64,000 nt of DNA from Pseudomonadota bacterium (GTDB taxonomy: Bacteria; Myxococcota_A; UBA796; GCA-2862545). The notes under the pieces are model-generated. The model did no database searches. It was not told the origin of the DNA and saw only the letters and a list, made by a program, of their open reading frames with translations. Location: contig JAGSGY010000010.1 of the NCBI GenBank assembly GCA_023954855.1, positions 41,566 through 105,565 of the forward strand. Reading direction: 5' to 3'. Of this stretch, positions 1-8,994 are shown one piece after another. The stretch's first letter is position 1, and every line of letters begins with the position of its first letter. The translations under genes were made by a program, and so were the position numbers.

Positions 1-159
1 GAAGAGGACGTCAAGGACGTCGTCGGCTTCACCTTCGAGTCGCTGCGTCCCAAGCCGCCGCCGCGTCCGGTTCGTCCCAAGGTTGCGCCGAAGCCGGTTG
101 AGCCGCAGGGACTCATCATTCAGCGCGGTAGCCGCGTCACGTACGAAGAAGACCACTAG
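1..159 (+). CDS. C-terminal end of an unidentified proline-rich protein (partial)
   Basis: The reading frame is open from base 1 to a TAG at 157-159, giving the last 52 residues of a gene that starts outside the window. The visible part has an acidic start, a Pro/Lys/Arg-rich linker (PKPPPRPVRPK) and a polar tail ending in YEEDH. A Pro/Lys linker of this kind is common between folded domains or near the end of envelope proteins, but no domain can be recognised. A good hairpin terminator follows 23 bases after the stop, which supports this as a real gene end. The function is unknown. Confidence 0.6.
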   Translation, partial: EEDVKDVVGFTFESLRPKPPPRPVRPKVAPKPVEPQGLIIQRGSRVTYEEDH

Positions 160-181
160 GCCGTTTTTTCGGTGCGGTGTG

Positions 182-208
182 AGGCGGGGCAAATGCTCCG
201 CCTTTCTT
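182..208. terminator. Hairpin terminator between convergent genes
   Basis: A 9-bp stem (182-190 paired with 195-203, one G-T wobble) closes an AAAT loop and is followed on the plus strand by TTCTT. It lies between the end of the partial gene (159) and the end of the minus-strand MFS gene (211). It probably stops plus-strand transcription and may act on both strands. Confidence 0.6.
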
Positions 209-210
209 GC

Positions 211-1323
211 TCAGAGGCGGGTCAATCGCAGGGCGAGGACTGTGGCCACTACCGAGAGGGCAAGCGATGCGGTGAACACGGCCGGCGGGCCCCCAAGCGG
301 CAGTAGGACGCCTGCGACTCCCATGCTGGCCAGGTAGCCGAAGCCCCAGCCGGCGGCGGGAAACAGGGACTGCGCCGTTGAGGCGAGGCCCTTCGGGGCG
401 CGCTCGGCGACCAGCCGGGTGCCGCCGATCCAGAACGCGCCGAAGCCAAGCGCGTGGAGCAGCTGCGCGGCGATCAGGAGGGTCGGGTCGGTGGACCACG
501 CGGTGACGGCCCACCGGGGAAGGCCTGAGACGGCGGCGAGTACCAAGAGTCCCGCTGGACCGATGCGGTCGAGCAGTCGTCTGCCGGCGGCCATCACCCC
601 GATCTCGCCGGCGACACCCACGGCGATGGCCACGCTGGCGACGGTCTCGGGCAGCGACAGCCGTGAGATGTGCAGGGTGAAGAGCGTGTCGTATGGGGTG
701 ATGGTCATGCCTTGAATCAGCGAGAGCATGAGCACCAAGCCGATCGTGCGGTCGGAGATCAGGGTCTTGATCTGCGCCCACCCTGGCGGAGAGCTCGGTT
801 GCTCGCCAGGTGGAAGGGTCCATGCGACCATCGCGGTGATGAACAAGAGGACCACGGCTGCAGCGAGAGGGCCGTTCGAGTCCACGGTTCGGAGTGTGCT
901 CGCGGCGAGCACCAGTAGCAGGTACGCCAGCGAGCCCCAGGCGCGCACCGAGCCGTATCCGCCACCCAATCGCTGAAGAGCAAGCGCATCGACAATCGGG
1001 AACTGGGGCGCCCGCATGAACGAGAACGAGAGCAGGGCCGCCGCCAGCAGAAGAGGGGTGGGGGCGACAAGGACAGCGACACCGAGCAAGGCGGCCGAGC
1101 CCGTCGCGAGTCGCAAGATGAGCTGAGGGCGGCCGAGGCGATCCGCGACCCAGGCCCAGCTGGTGCCCCCCATCAGCCGTCCTGCGGGAAGCAGTGCCAG
1201 GGTGGCCGCGATCGCCCGATCGTCGATGGCGCGATCGGCGAGCATCAAGGACAAGAAGGGGATGAAGGACAGCGAGCCAATCGAGGCTGCGTAGTACAGC
1301 GATAGCCGCAGATAGAGGCTCAT
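211..1323 (-). CDS. MFS-type transporter
   Basis: A 370-residue hydrophobic protein with about a dozen membrane segments. The cytoplasmic loop after the second helix carries the major-facilitator signature ADRLGRP. The overall pattern resembles the compact sugar/nucleoside-type MFS branch (LacY/NupG-like), but the substrate cannot be read from the sequence. The start is taken as the ATG at 1323, which overlaps the TGA of the upstream lnt-like gene as ATGA (1320-1323). The frame stays open further upstream but only over lnt coding sequence. The overlap implies translational coupling and one operon with lnt. Why a transporter is tied to lipoprotein acylation is not clear. Confidence 0.8.
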   Translation of the reverse strand: MSLYLRLSLYYAASIGSLSFIPFLSLMLADRAIDDRAIAATLALLPAGRLMGGTSWAWVADRLGRPQLILRLATGSAALLGVAVLVAPTPLLLAAALLSFSFMRAPQFPIVDALALQRLGGGYGSVRAWGSLAYLLLVLAASTLRTVDSNGPLAAAVVLLFITAMVAWTLPPGEQPSSPPGWAQIKTLISDRTIGLVLMLSLIQGMTITPYDTLFTLHISRLSLPETVASVAIAVGVAGEIGVMAAGRRLLDRIGPAGLLVLAAVSGLPRWAVTAWSTDPTLLIAAQLLHALGFGAFWIGGTRLVAERAPKGLASTAQSLFPAAGWGFGYLASMGVAGVLLPLGGPPAVFTASLALSVVATVLALRLTRL

Positions 1324-2666
1324 GTACGCCTCCGAGCGACCAGGGCGAGCAGTGCCGCTAGTCCGAGCCACGGCTCGGCGGACACGGGCGCCCACCAGGG
1401 CCTGTCGATGTCGATCATGCCAACGTGTACCTCGCCGACTGCCCCGGTATCGCCATCATGGGTGTCCGTGAGCAGCGGCAGGGCTCCGCGGGGGGTGATG
1501 ATTGCGGACCGGCCGCTCGTCGCGGGTCGGACGGCCCAGCGCTGGGTACGGACCGCGGCGAGGACGCTCATCGAAAGGTGCTTGTCTTCGGCTCCTTCGA
1601 GTGCGAGCCACCCGTCATTCGTCGCCAAGAGCAACGGCCCTGTGCTGTCGCGGGCGGCCTCACGCAGGGCGCCGGGAAGGAGGTCTTCAAAGCAGATCAA
1701 CGGTGCGAAGCTCACGCCGGCGACGTGAAGGATGCGGGGTCCCTGGCCGGCCACGAACGTCTGGTCGCCGAGTCCCAGAAAGCTGCGCTCGGCGAGGGGC
1801 ACCAGGTGGACCTTGTCGAAGGCGGTGTCGCCAGTGAGCCGGTTGTGGCCGTCGACGACATGGCCGATGACGGTGGGCAGGGGTGGTGCGGGCGGACCGG
1901 CGTGAGGCCATGAGGTCTCGGGGGTCAGCGCAATCGAGGCACCTGCTGCACGAGCGCGGTGGAGCAGGTTCACAAGCTCGCGCGAGCGACGGTCGGCGGT
2001 GCTCGGTCGCTGTGCTTCGAACACGCCCGTGTTTGGCTGGACAACCGCGACGGGAAGCGTTGGCGCGGGCTGGGGGAGTGCCCACCAGAGCGCTCCGCCC
2101 AGCACCCAGATGCAGACTGCGGCGAAGCCTTCGACGCGTCCGGCGCGGATCATGGCTCCGCTGGCGCCGAGAAGGGCCACAAGCAGCGGCGTGCCCAGCA
2201 GCGCGACAGGCCAGAGCAGAGGCGGACTCGACGTGAGGAGCGCCGCCAGATCGATCGGAATGGGCCACCAGGTGAGCAAGCTGGTCACGAAGGCAAGACT
2301 GAGAGCGAGCGGTGCAATGCCGCGGTGCTCGTCACTCGAGAGTCCGGCGGCGAGCGCGAACGGAAGGGCATGCAACGCCGCGAGTCCGAGCCAGAGCCAG
2401 AGTCCGCCGCCGTCGCCGTAGGTGTTCCAGATGGCGGGCAGCTCTCGGAACCACAGCCCCGTGGTCACCAAGCCGCAGAGGCCGCCGCGCAGAGCATCAC
2501 CCACACGGTGGCCGGTGAACAATCCAGCAAAAGCGATGGCGCCGGCGAGTGCGAGTGCCGCCCCAAACGGGTGGCCGAAGGCCCATCCCCACAACAGTCC
2601 TGCGGCGAGGGCCCAGAGGGTCGCTTGTTGGCTGCGGGGCGTGGCGATGGCGTCGGGCACCCGCAC
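1320..2666 (-). CDS. lnt: Apolipoprotein N-acyltransferase (Lnt)
   Basis: 448 residues. The N-terminal ~200 residues hold several membrane helices, followed by a nitrilase-fold domain. The Glu-Lys-Cys catalytic triad is visible as E250 (TPETSWP), K285 (DKVHLVP) and C325 (LICFED), in the expected order and spacing. Lnt transfers a third acyl chain from phospholipid to the N-terminal cysteine of lipoproteins at the periplasmic face of the inner membrane. It is somewhat shorter than the E. coli enzyme. The start is a GTG at 2666 with only a weak ribosome-binding site, so a nearby GTG cannot be excluded. The many lipoproteins in this window are its likely substrates, and an lgt-type gene lies 5 kb away. 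Confidence 0.9.
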   Translation of the reverse strand: MRVPDAIATPRSQQATLWALAAGLLWGWAFGHPFGAALALAGAIAFAGLFTGHRVGDALRGGLCGLVTTGLWFRELPAIWNTYGDGGGLWLWLGLAALHALPFALAAGLSSDEHRGIAPLALSLAFVTSLLTWWPIPIDLAALLTSSPPLLWPVALLGTPLLVALLGASGAMIRAGRVEGFAAVCIWVLGGALWWALPQPAPTLPVAVVQPNTGVFEAQRPSTADRRSRELVNLLHRARAAGASIALTPETSWPHAGPPAPPLPTVIGHVVDGHNRLTGDTAFDKVHLVPLAERSFLGLGDQTFVAGQGPRILHVAGVSFAPLICFEDLLPGALREAARDSTGPLLLATNDGWLALEGAEDKHLSMSVLAAVRTQRWAVRPATSGRSAIITPRGALPLLTDTHDGDTGAVGEVHVGMIDIDRPWWAPVSAEPWLGLAALLALVARRRT

Positions 2667-2722
2667 CTTTGCTCTGTCTGATGTCGGCGTGCCAGCCGGC
2701 GAGACGTGCTACCCAACAGGCA

Positions 2723-3655
2723 ATGCGCGCTGCCTTGCTGCTTCTTCTTCTCGGCTGTACCCAGGTCGGCCACCGCCTTGACCCTGGGGACGCGCCGGCG
2801 GCTGCGTCGACCAGGCAGGCTGGTGTGAGTGCCGAGGCGCGTGCTTGGGCACTCAAGGCCCATGTGGCCGAGGACCTCGGTGACATCGAGGAAGCGGAAC
2901 GCGCCCTTCAGTGGGTGCTCCGCCTTGAGCGCGCGGAGCCGGCATCTTGGGTGCTCTGGGGGCTGTTTCTCGAGCGTCAGGTACGCCATACCGAAGCGGC
3001 CGAGGCTTTCGAGTCCGCACTGGAGCGCGACGCTCACCACGGGCCCGCACACAAAGCTCTCGGTGATCTCCTGGCGCGTGCTGAGCGCTTCGAGGAGGCC
3101 GTGGTACACCTCGAGGCCGCGCTTACGGCCGGTGTCTCAGGGGATGCCTTTGAGGTCCTGGCGCGTCTATACAAGCGTATGGACCTTAGCGCCGAGCACC
3201 AGACTCTCATCGACCGTTGGCTACTCGTCGCCATCGACGACGCGGATGAGCGGCTGGTGCGGGCCCAGTCCACCCTGGCCGCCGAGCGTCCAGACGATGC
3301 GATGGCCGATCTTCTCTACGTCGTCGAGCGTCGCGACGACCCGCTGGCGGCTGAGCTCTTGGTCGAGGCCGCCCTTCGCGCTTGTCGTCTGGGGACGACG
3401 CTCGACGAGTCTCGCCGTCTGGGCCTCGACGCGGACCCCGCGTATTCTGCGTCGATGGCTCGGCTTCTCGAGCACGCCGCGGGTGGGACCTGTGGGGCCG
3501 TCGAGCTTCAGCAGAGTGCTCGGGCAGCCACCCCTTGTGAGGCGCGTGCGCTGTTGTTGCGTGCGCGCGAGGCCGCTCCCCTGCTATCGGGTCTGGCCGA
3601 AGAGCTTTCGAGTGCGCGTCACGCGTGCGAGACTGCCGGTCCGGAGGGTCCTTGA
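2723..3655 (+). CDS. TPR-repeat lipoprotein
   Basis: 310 residues starting at the ATG at 2723 with a short lipoprotein signal (MRAALLLLLLGC, lipobox Cys12). The rest is helical and contains at least three TPR-like 34-residue repeats between about residues 45 and 150 (for example A-EDLGDIEEAERALQWVLRL and HTEAAEAFESALE). It is probably anchored to the outer membrane and acts as a protein-protein scaffold. It is transcribed divergently from lnt with only 56 bases between the starts. It is followed, with a TTGA overlap, by a second lipoprotein, so the two probably work together. No specific function is recognised. Confidence 0.75.
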   Translation: MRAALLLLLLGCTQVGHRLDPGDAPAAASTRQAGVSAEARAWALKAHVAEDLGDIEEAERALQWVLRLERAEPASWVLWGLFLERQVRHTEAAEAFESALERDAHHGPAHKALGDLLARAERFEEAVVHLEAALTAGVSGDAFEVLARLYKRMDLSAEHQTLIDRWLLVAIDDADERLVRAQSTLAAERPDDAMADLLYVVERRDDPLAAELLVEAALRACRLGTTLDESRRLGLDADPAYSASMARLLEHAAGGTCGAVELQQSARAATPCEARALLLRAREAAPLLSGLAEELSSARHACETAGPEGP

Positions 3656-4449
3656 AGGCCGCTGCTCGCCTGTTCACACTGCTTCTACTGCTCTCGTGTG
3701 GTCCCAAGCCGCCACCGAAGGCGCCTGAGACCGATGTGTCAGCCACCCTCGAGATGGCTCGTGCGCGTCCGGCTCCGGAGCGTGCTCAAGCGCGGTTCAC
3801 CATCAAGCTTCGCAGCAAGCCGCTCGAGCTCGCGGGGACCACCGGTGGTGGACTCGTCGTCGACCGGCCCGGCCGACTGCACATCGAGATCTTCGGTCCT
3901 CTCGGCTCGTCCTTGCTCAAGGTCACCAGCGATGGCGAGGCCCTCGGTGTACTGCTGCCCAAGGAAGAGCGGCAGTTGCTTGCCCCGTCGGCGGACGAAG
4001 CTCTGCTCGAGATGAGTGGGGGCACACTGAGCCTCGACGATCTGGCGGGCGTATTGCTTGGAGACCTTCCTTTCGATGTGGCCGAGGTCAAGGCCTCACG
4101 CGTGCTCGAGGATGGCAGCCATCAGCTCGACCTTGAGGCCCAGGGCGTGAGCGTCCAGGCTGATCTCGACCCGGCGACGGGCACGCCGAAGCACCTGGTG
4201 GCCACCGACGGGGATGGCGTGATGATGGTGGAGGCCACCTATGGTCCCTTCACCGAGATCGACGGACTGCTCTGGCCGAGCGAGGTCAAGCTCTTCCTGC
4301 CAGCTGTCGACCTGACCACATCGCTGCGCTTCAAGGGCTGGAAGTCAGTGGACGAGGCACCCCCGGTCTTCGACCTCACGCCTCCGGAGGGCTTCCTCAC
4401 CGAAGACCTTCAAGAGGCCCTCAAGGGCCTCAAGCCGCTCGAGGACTAG
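3652..4449 (+). CDS. Outer-membrane lipoprotein of the LolB/DUF4292 type
   Basis: 265 residues. The likely start is a TTG at 3652 that overlaps the TGA of the preceding gene (TTGA) and has a strong GGAGGG ribosome-binding site at 3643-3648. The product begins with a lipoprotein signal (LLLLLSC, Cys16). The body has the pattern of beta-strand proteins related to LolB/DUF4292: an N-terminal strand rich in basic residues (QARFTIKLRSK), then alternating strands such as GLVVDRPGRLHIEIFGPLGS. Such proteins bind lipid or lipoprotein acyl chains. The family call is by pattern only. The stop codon TAG lies in a CTAG shared with the convergent recJ stop. Confidence 0.65.
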   Translation: MKAAARLFTLLLLLSCGPKPPPKAPETDVSATLEMARARPAPERAQARFTIKLRSKPLELAGTTGGGLVVDRPGRLHIEIFGPLGSSLLKVTSDGEALGVLLPKEERQLLAPSADEALLEMSGGTLSLDDLAGVLLGDLPFDVAEVKASRVLEDGSHQLDLEAQGVSVQADLDPATGTPKHLVATDGDGVMMVEATYGPFTEIDGLLWPSEVKLFLPAVDLTTSLRFKGWKSVDEAPPVFDLTPPEGFLTEDLQEALKGLKPLED

Positions 4450-6146
4450 GACGCGTCGCTGATCACGAGCTGAAGTCGACGCCGGCCATTCCAGGTGTCG
4501 ATCTCGAGCTTTCCGAGCAGATCGACCGGGCCTTCTTCGAGGCGCGCCTTGTGCTCGGCACCGTCCCACCAGATGGCATCCACCTTGGTGCCGCCGATGC
4601 GGCACTTGAGCAGGCGACCGTTCGCGCGGATGTCGATGTACCTGGCCTGCACGCCACGCACGGCCAGCCGCGGACGGGGGTTGCCCATTCCAAAGGGTCC
4701 CAGCGAGGAAAGGTCGTGCTCGAGGCTCTCGTTGAGATCACGGGGGTCCACGTCGGCGTCGTAGCGGTAGCGGCGGACCAGGTCGTCGGACGGGGTGGTC
4801 TCACGGACGTAGGTGGAGAGCCGTTCTCCGAGTTCTTCGAGCTTGTCCGTGGGGACCGTGAAGCCCGCTGCGGCGGGGTGGCCTCCGTACCGGACCAGGA
4901 TGTCCTGCACGCTGTCGAGGGCCTCGACTGCGTGGACGCCGGGAATCGAGCGGATGCTACCGACCGCCTGCTCTCCCTGGATGCTGACGACGGCGGCGGG
5001 ACGATAGACCTCGTCCTTGAGTCGAGAAGCGACGATGCCGACGACGCCTCGGTGCCAGCCTGCCTCTTCGGTGCCGGAGACCACCACGAAGTCCGGTGGG
5101 TCGTCGCCGGCCTGCGCGATGGCGGCATCGACGAGACGACGCTGGATCTCCTTGCGCTCGGTGTTGAGCTGATCGATCTCCTGGGCCATCGCCCGGGCGC
5201 GCTCGGGGTCGCGACAGTTCATCAGCTCGACGACCATCTTCGCGTCCGCCAGGCGGCCGGCAGCATTGATGCGCGGACCAATTCGAAATCCGAGGTCACT
5301 CTCGCGGATCTCGCCGAGCTTGAGCGCCGAGGCAGTGAGCAGGGCCTGCAGTCCGGGGTGGTGCGGCCCGCGGTTGAGCATGTCGAGCCCGAGGGCGACG
5401 ATGGCGCGGTTCTCGAGAGTGGTCAGGGGCACCAGGTCGGCGACGGTGCCGATCGCGGCGAGCTTGAGCATCGACCGAACAATGGCGTCGCGCTTTGGGT
5501 GCTTGGCGAGCAATCCCTGTGCGAGCTTCAGGCTGACGCCGCAGGCTGCGAGGCTGCGGTTCGGGTAGCTGCACAGTCGCTGGGGCGGGCAGAGGACCAA
5601 GGCATCAGCCGGAACATCGGCGCCGTCAGGAAGGTGGTGATCACAGATCAAGACGTCCACGCCGCCATTCTTCGCGAGCGTGACCGCCGCGTGATCACGC
5701 ACCCCAATATCGGCGGTGACGATGAGATCGATTCCGTCGGCGACGGCCTTTTCGGCGGCCTGGACCGAGAATCCGTAGCCCTCTTTGAAGCGATTGGGAA
5801 TGTGGTAGTCGATCTGGGTGCCGCCGCCGGCCAGGGTGAGCCCGGCCTGCAAGATCAGCGACGAGGTGGTTCCATCGACGTCGTAGTCGGTGATGATTCG
5901 GACCTTCTGCCGGTCGCGATTTGCTTGCTCGAGGCGGGCGAGCGCGGGCGCCATGTTGTGCATGAGCGCGGGGTCGTGAAGGTGCTCGAAGCGTGGCGTG
6001 AGCAGGTCATCGGCTGAGCCCGTCTTCCAGCGAGAGGCGAGGCAGCGGGCCGCGACTGGGGAAAGTCCGCTCGCGAGGAGGGCCTCGACGCGCGCAGCAG
6101 GGGCGTCGGCGAGCAGCCAGGTCGCCCCGCTTAGGGAGGTCGTCAT
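4446..6146 (-). CDS. recJ: Single-stranded-DNA-specific exonuclease RecJ
   Basis: 566 residues, the usual RecJ length. DHH phosphoesterase motifs are visible: DYDVDG at 87-92, TADIGV near 145-149, CDHH at 168-171, then the DHHA1 part with GWHRGVVGIVASRL and GGHPAAAGF. A C-terminal OB-like region follows. RecJ degrades ssDNA 5'-3' with Mn/Mg in recombination, mismatch and base-excision repair. The ATG at 6146 has an AAGGA ribosome-binding site 4 bases upstream. It lies 28 bases downstream of the MglA-like gene on the same strand. Its stop overlaps the stop of the opposing lipoprotein gene. Confidence 0.95.
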   Translation of the reverse strand: MTTSLSGATWLLADAPAARVEALLASGLSPVAARCLASRWKTGSADDLLTPRFEHLHDPALMHNMAPALARLEQANRDRQKVRIITDYDVDGTTSSLILQAGLTLAGGGTQIDYHIPNRFKEGYGFSVQAAEKAVADGIDLIVTADIGVRDHAAVTLAKNGGVDVLICDHHLPDGADVPADALVLCPPQRLCSYPNRSLAACGVSLKLAQGLLAKHPKRDAIVRSMLKLAAIGTVADLVPLTTLENRAIVALGLDMLNRGPHHPGLQALLTASALKLGEIRESDLGFRIGPRINAAGRLADAKMVVELMNCRDPERARAMAQEIDQLNTERKEIQRRLVDAAIAQAGDDPPDFVVVSGTEEAGWHRGVVGIVASRLKDEVYRPAAVVSIQGEQAVGSIRSIPGVHAVEALDSVQDILVRYGGHPAAAGFTVPTDKLEELGERLSTYVRETTPSDDLVRRYRYDADVDPRDLNESLEHDLSSLGPFGMGNPRPRLAVRGVQARYIDIRANGRLLKCRIGGTKVDAIWWDGAEHKARLEEGPVDLLGKLEIDTWNGRRRLQLVISDAS

Positions 6147-6174
6147 CGTGTCCTTCAGGTGCGCGTGAGCGGCG

Positions 6175-7305
6175 TCAGTACCAGAACAAGAAGCCTAACA
6201 AGAGCCCCGCGAGCAGGCCGCCCACCAGGCCGGCGATGCCCACCCAGATCGAGATGTCGGATCCCTCTGGCTCCTCCTGGCGCATCTGGGAGGGCAGCTC
6301 GATCTTATCTGGGAGGGACGCGGTCGCTGGCGAGGCGTTCAGCACCGGTGCGGGGGTGTGCGACGAGGTGACGGGCGCGGGTAGGGGGGCGACGTCCGTC
6401 GGGCGGTTGATCAACACGAGCGGGAGGAGCTTGGGCTGACCACCGCTGATCCGCTCCATGACGACATCCATGACGATGCGGTCTCCCTCCATGTGCACGC
6501 CACGGACTTCAGCCGGTCGCATGCCCAGGAACTCGCGCGGCTGGAACGGCAGCTCGTACTCATCCCCGCGGTGCAGCGTGTCGAAGTCTCCGGTGGCCTG
6601 TGTCTGATGCTCGGCGTGGGCGATGGCCTCGATGTGGCGCTGAATGATGTCTTCGTCGCGATCGCGGGTGGCGCGGTGTACGGCCGTGAGCGTGATCGAG
6701 GTCTCGCTGCCGGAGAGGTTGTCGCGAATGCGACTAACCGTGACACCGACGATCTTCTTATGGGTCTGGCCGACGCCAATCGCATCTTTGGCGACGGCTT
6801 CGGTGACGGGAAAACCGTAGGGATTCAGGTCGTAGACCACCTTCTCGCTCGGCGCGGCGTTGGGGTCGTCGGTGTGGTTGACCTGCAGGACCATGGGCAG
6901 CGAGGCCATCTCGATGCCTTGCTCGGCAAGCGCTCGCTCGAGTTCGAGCAGCGCGTCGACGTTGACCTGGTCCTTTCCGGGGCGCGCATCGGCGATGAAC
7001 ACGATGGCGTCAGTGCCCTTGAGCACCTCTTCGCGATGAATCGGGTGCAGCAGACCGCCGGGCATCGAGTAGACGCGGAAGCGCGTCGAGAAGCCAGTGA
7101 TCGGTGCGGTGCCCTCGGGCACGTAGTCGAAGTACCTGGTTCGCTCGGCTTCTTCGCCAGGTCCGAACTCGTGCAGTCGGCTGCGTTCTCCGGCGCGCAC
7201 GGTCTCGTGCAACACCTGAAGATTGGTGTTCGTGCCTGCGCCAGGGGCGCCGAAGTAGACCACCTTGGCGGTGATCTCACGATGTGCGAAGTTGATGAGG
7301 GCCAT
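6175..7305 (-). CDS. MglA-like small GTPase-fold protein with degenerate nucleotide motifs and a C-terminal membrane anchor
   Basis: 376 residues from the ATG at 7305; the frame is open further upstream, but the start ALINFAHREITAKVVYFG aligns with the known MglA start. Residues 1 to ~195 look like the MglA/Ras-like fold. The P-loop position reads GAPGAGTNT (19-27), so the essential GK[ST] Lys is absent. The G4 motif reads NHTD (143-146) instead of NKxD. After ~200 comes a unique region, a Pro/Ala/Ser linker and a single membrane helix at ~351-376 followed by almost nothing, which gives a tail-anchor topology. It is probably a non-GTPase scaffold or polarity factor at the inner membrane. A TATACT box (7315-7320 on the minus strand) ends 8 bases before the ATG, so the mRNA may be leaderless. 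Confidence 0.75.
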   Translation of the reverse strand: MALINFAHREITAKVVYFGAPGAGTNTNLQVLHETVRAGERSRLHEFGPGEEAERTRYFDYVPEGTAPITGFSTRFRVYSMPGGLLHPIHREEVLKGTDAIVFIADARPGKDQVNVDALLELERALAEQGIEMASLPMVLQVNHTDDPNAAPSEKVVYDLNPYGFPVTEAVAKDAIGVGQTHKKIVGVTVSRIRDNLSGSETSITLTAVHRATRDRDEDIIQRHIEAIAHAEHQTQATGDFDTLHRGDEYELPFQPREFLGMRPAEVRGVHMEGDRIVMDVVMERISGGQPKLLPLVLINRPTDVAPLPAPVTSSHTPAPVLNASPATASLPDKIELPSQMRQEEPEGSDISIWVGIAGLVGGLLAGLLLGFLFWY

Positions 7306-7387
7306 CACTTGGCAGTATAGGCGCAGCGTTCCGGCGGTGCCGCGCTGGCGGTTCGGGGTTATCGCCCCGGACGTCAAGGAGTGCTCG

Positions 7388-8245
7388 GTGAAGCCACTCA
7401 TCGGACCGTTCGAGGTCCCCATCTTCCGCATCCCCCTCCCCGACTTCCTTCCGTGGGAAGAGGCGCCGATTCACGGCTTCGGGATTCTCGTCGCTCTGGG
7501 CTTCTTGCTCGGCGGCAACGTGGCCATGAAGGCCGCGGAGCGTCGGGGCATGGATCCCGAGGTCATCAACCGCCTGATTGGCTGGCTGATCGCGGGTACC
7601 TTCATCGGCGGTCACGTCGGCTACGGCCTGATGTACAAGCCCGACGAGTACCTCGCCGACCCGATTCAGTTCCTGTACATGTGGCAGGGCCTGTCCAGCT
7701 ACGGCGGCTTTGTGGCCTGTGTGCCGATCGCGATCTGGTTCTTCAAGCGCGAGGGCGTGCCGCTCTGGCCCTACGTCGACTCGGTGGCCATTGGCCTGAC
7801 GCTCGGCTGGTTCTTCGGGCGCATGGGTTGCTTCGTGGCGCACGATCATCCGGGAAGCCCGACGGAATTCGCCCTGGGCGTCTACGGCATCTGCCTCAAC
7901 GAGGGTCCGAGCGTGGCTTGCCACGACATGGGCCTTTACGAGGCGATCTGGTCATTCGCGATGTTCGTGATCTTCATGGCTATGGACCGCGTGCCACGCA
8001 CCCCGGGCATCTACGCAGGCATCCTGGCGGCAGCCTACGCCCCGGTTCGCTTCGGCATGGACTTCCTGCGTCCCTTCAACCACGACCCCCGCTACCTCGG
8101 CCTCACGCCGGCGCAGTGGTGGTGCTTCGCGTTCTTCGCGCTCGGCGTCTACGTCGTCGTGGTGCGCGTTCGCAGTGGTGATGCGCCCGTGTGGAAGACC
8201 GAAGGCGAAGACGACGCTCCGACCGACGAGGCCACAGCCTCCTAG
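7388..8245 (+). CDS. lgt: Prolipoprotein diacylglyceryl transferase (Lgt family)
   Basis: 285 residues from a GTG at 7388 with a strong AAGGAG site at 7376-7381. It is a polytopic membrane protein with the Lgt architecture. The signature region reads GRMGCFVAHDHPGSPTE (144-160), keeping the essential Arg (R145). The conserved HG of the E. coli family (H103 region) is YG here (SSYGGF, 104-109). The enzyme attaches diacylglycerol to the lipobox cysteine. The two departures, Tyr for His and the CFVAHDHPG loop, suggest a divergent subfamily that may be the main enzyme or a paralog. It is divergent from the MglA-like gene. Its TAG stop shares CTAG with the convergent nucleotidyltransferase gene. 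Confidence 0.85.
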   Translation: MKPLIGPFEVPIFRIPLPDFLPWEEAPIHGFGILVALGFLLGGNVAMKAAERRGMDPEVINRLIGWLIAGTFIGGHVGYGLMYKPDEYLADPIQFLYMWQGLSSYGGFVACVPIAIWFFKREGVPLWPYVDSVAIGLTLGWFFGRMGCFVAHDHPGSPTEFALGVYGICLNEGPSVACHDMGLYEAIWSFAMFVIFMAMDRVPRTPGIYAGILAAAYAPVRFGMDFLRPFNHDPRYLGLTPAQWWCFAFFALGVYVVVVRVRSGDAPVWKTEGEDDAPTDEATAS

Positions 8246-8994
8246 AGCTGCCCAAGCCGTGCCCGAACCAGCCAGTCCTCGATGTCGGCTGCGTTCGGCG
8301 CTTGCTCGGGGAGCTTGCTCGACGCGCGGGCCTCGGCGAGGTCCTTCGCGAGCCCGTCGAAGGCGGCCCGGTGATGCTCGTCGAGGGCTGCGGGCAGGGC
8401 GCACTTCTCGCCATGCTCGCGCTTGAAGGCGACGAGCTCGGTGACGTCCCGCCCGTACAGCGGAGCGAGGGTGTTCACGTTCGGCTCGATTGTGCCCGTC
8501 TTCAGCAGGTGCATACCCGTCAGAGCCACACGGTAGGCGTAGAGCGCGGTCTTTGCGCGCCGCTTGCTCGCGTGCTCACGGCGCATTCCCTTCAGGTAGC
8601 CGCTGTAGTGGCGGTAGCTCTGCAACGACACGCTCTGCTCTGCGAGCTGCCGGAGCTCCTCGGAACCGTTCACCAGCTGGAGTGGGCTTGTGAAGCGCTC
8701 CAGCATGTTGCCATTGCCGCGCAGTAGCAGGGACAGCGCGGTGCGGGCTTCATGGGTCGTCAGGTCGCACTCCACGTCCTCGAAGATCTCGAGCGCATCG
8801 TGCGCCTCGGTGGGTGCGTGCAACCCGAGCAGGTCGCGGGTCGGGGCCAGGTGCATGCCCTTGATGTCGAGGTCGCTGTCCTCGCTTGGAAAGCCGTAGA
8901 TGTGGGCGCCGGTGACCGCACACTGCACGACGCGTCCTGGTGGGGGGCGGTGCTCGAGAAAGCGCCGGCAGATGTCGAGGTCGGGGATCAGCAT
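8242..8994 (-). CDS. COG3541/RlaP-type nucleotidyltransferase, first of a tandem pair
   Basis: 250 residues from the ATG at 8994; the frame extends upstream, but only over the preceding gene. The N-terminus carries the polymerase-beta-type nucleotidyltransferase signature: G29 to Y33 (GAHIYGF) followed by SDLDIKG with D41 and D43 as likely metal ligands. The C-terminal part is helical. The family (YcgL, RlaP) is known from RNA-repair gene clusters, but no RNA ligase or macrodomain gene is seen here. The gene overlaps the end of the upstream paralog by 7 bases, so the two are one operon and may form a heteromer. The substrate is unknown. Confidence 0.75.
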   Translation of the reverse strand: MLIPDLDICRRFLEHRPPPGRVVQCAVTGAHIYGFPSEDSDLDIKGMHLAPTRDLLGLHAPTEAHDALEIFEDVECDLTTHEARTALSLLLRGNGNMLERFTSPLQLVNGSEELRQLAEQSVSLQSYRHYSGYLKGMRREHASKRRAKTALYAYRVALTGMHLLKTGTIEPNVNTLAPLYGRDVTELVAFKREHGEKCALPAALDEHHRAAFDGLAKDLAEARASSKLPEQAPNAADIEDWLVRARLGQL

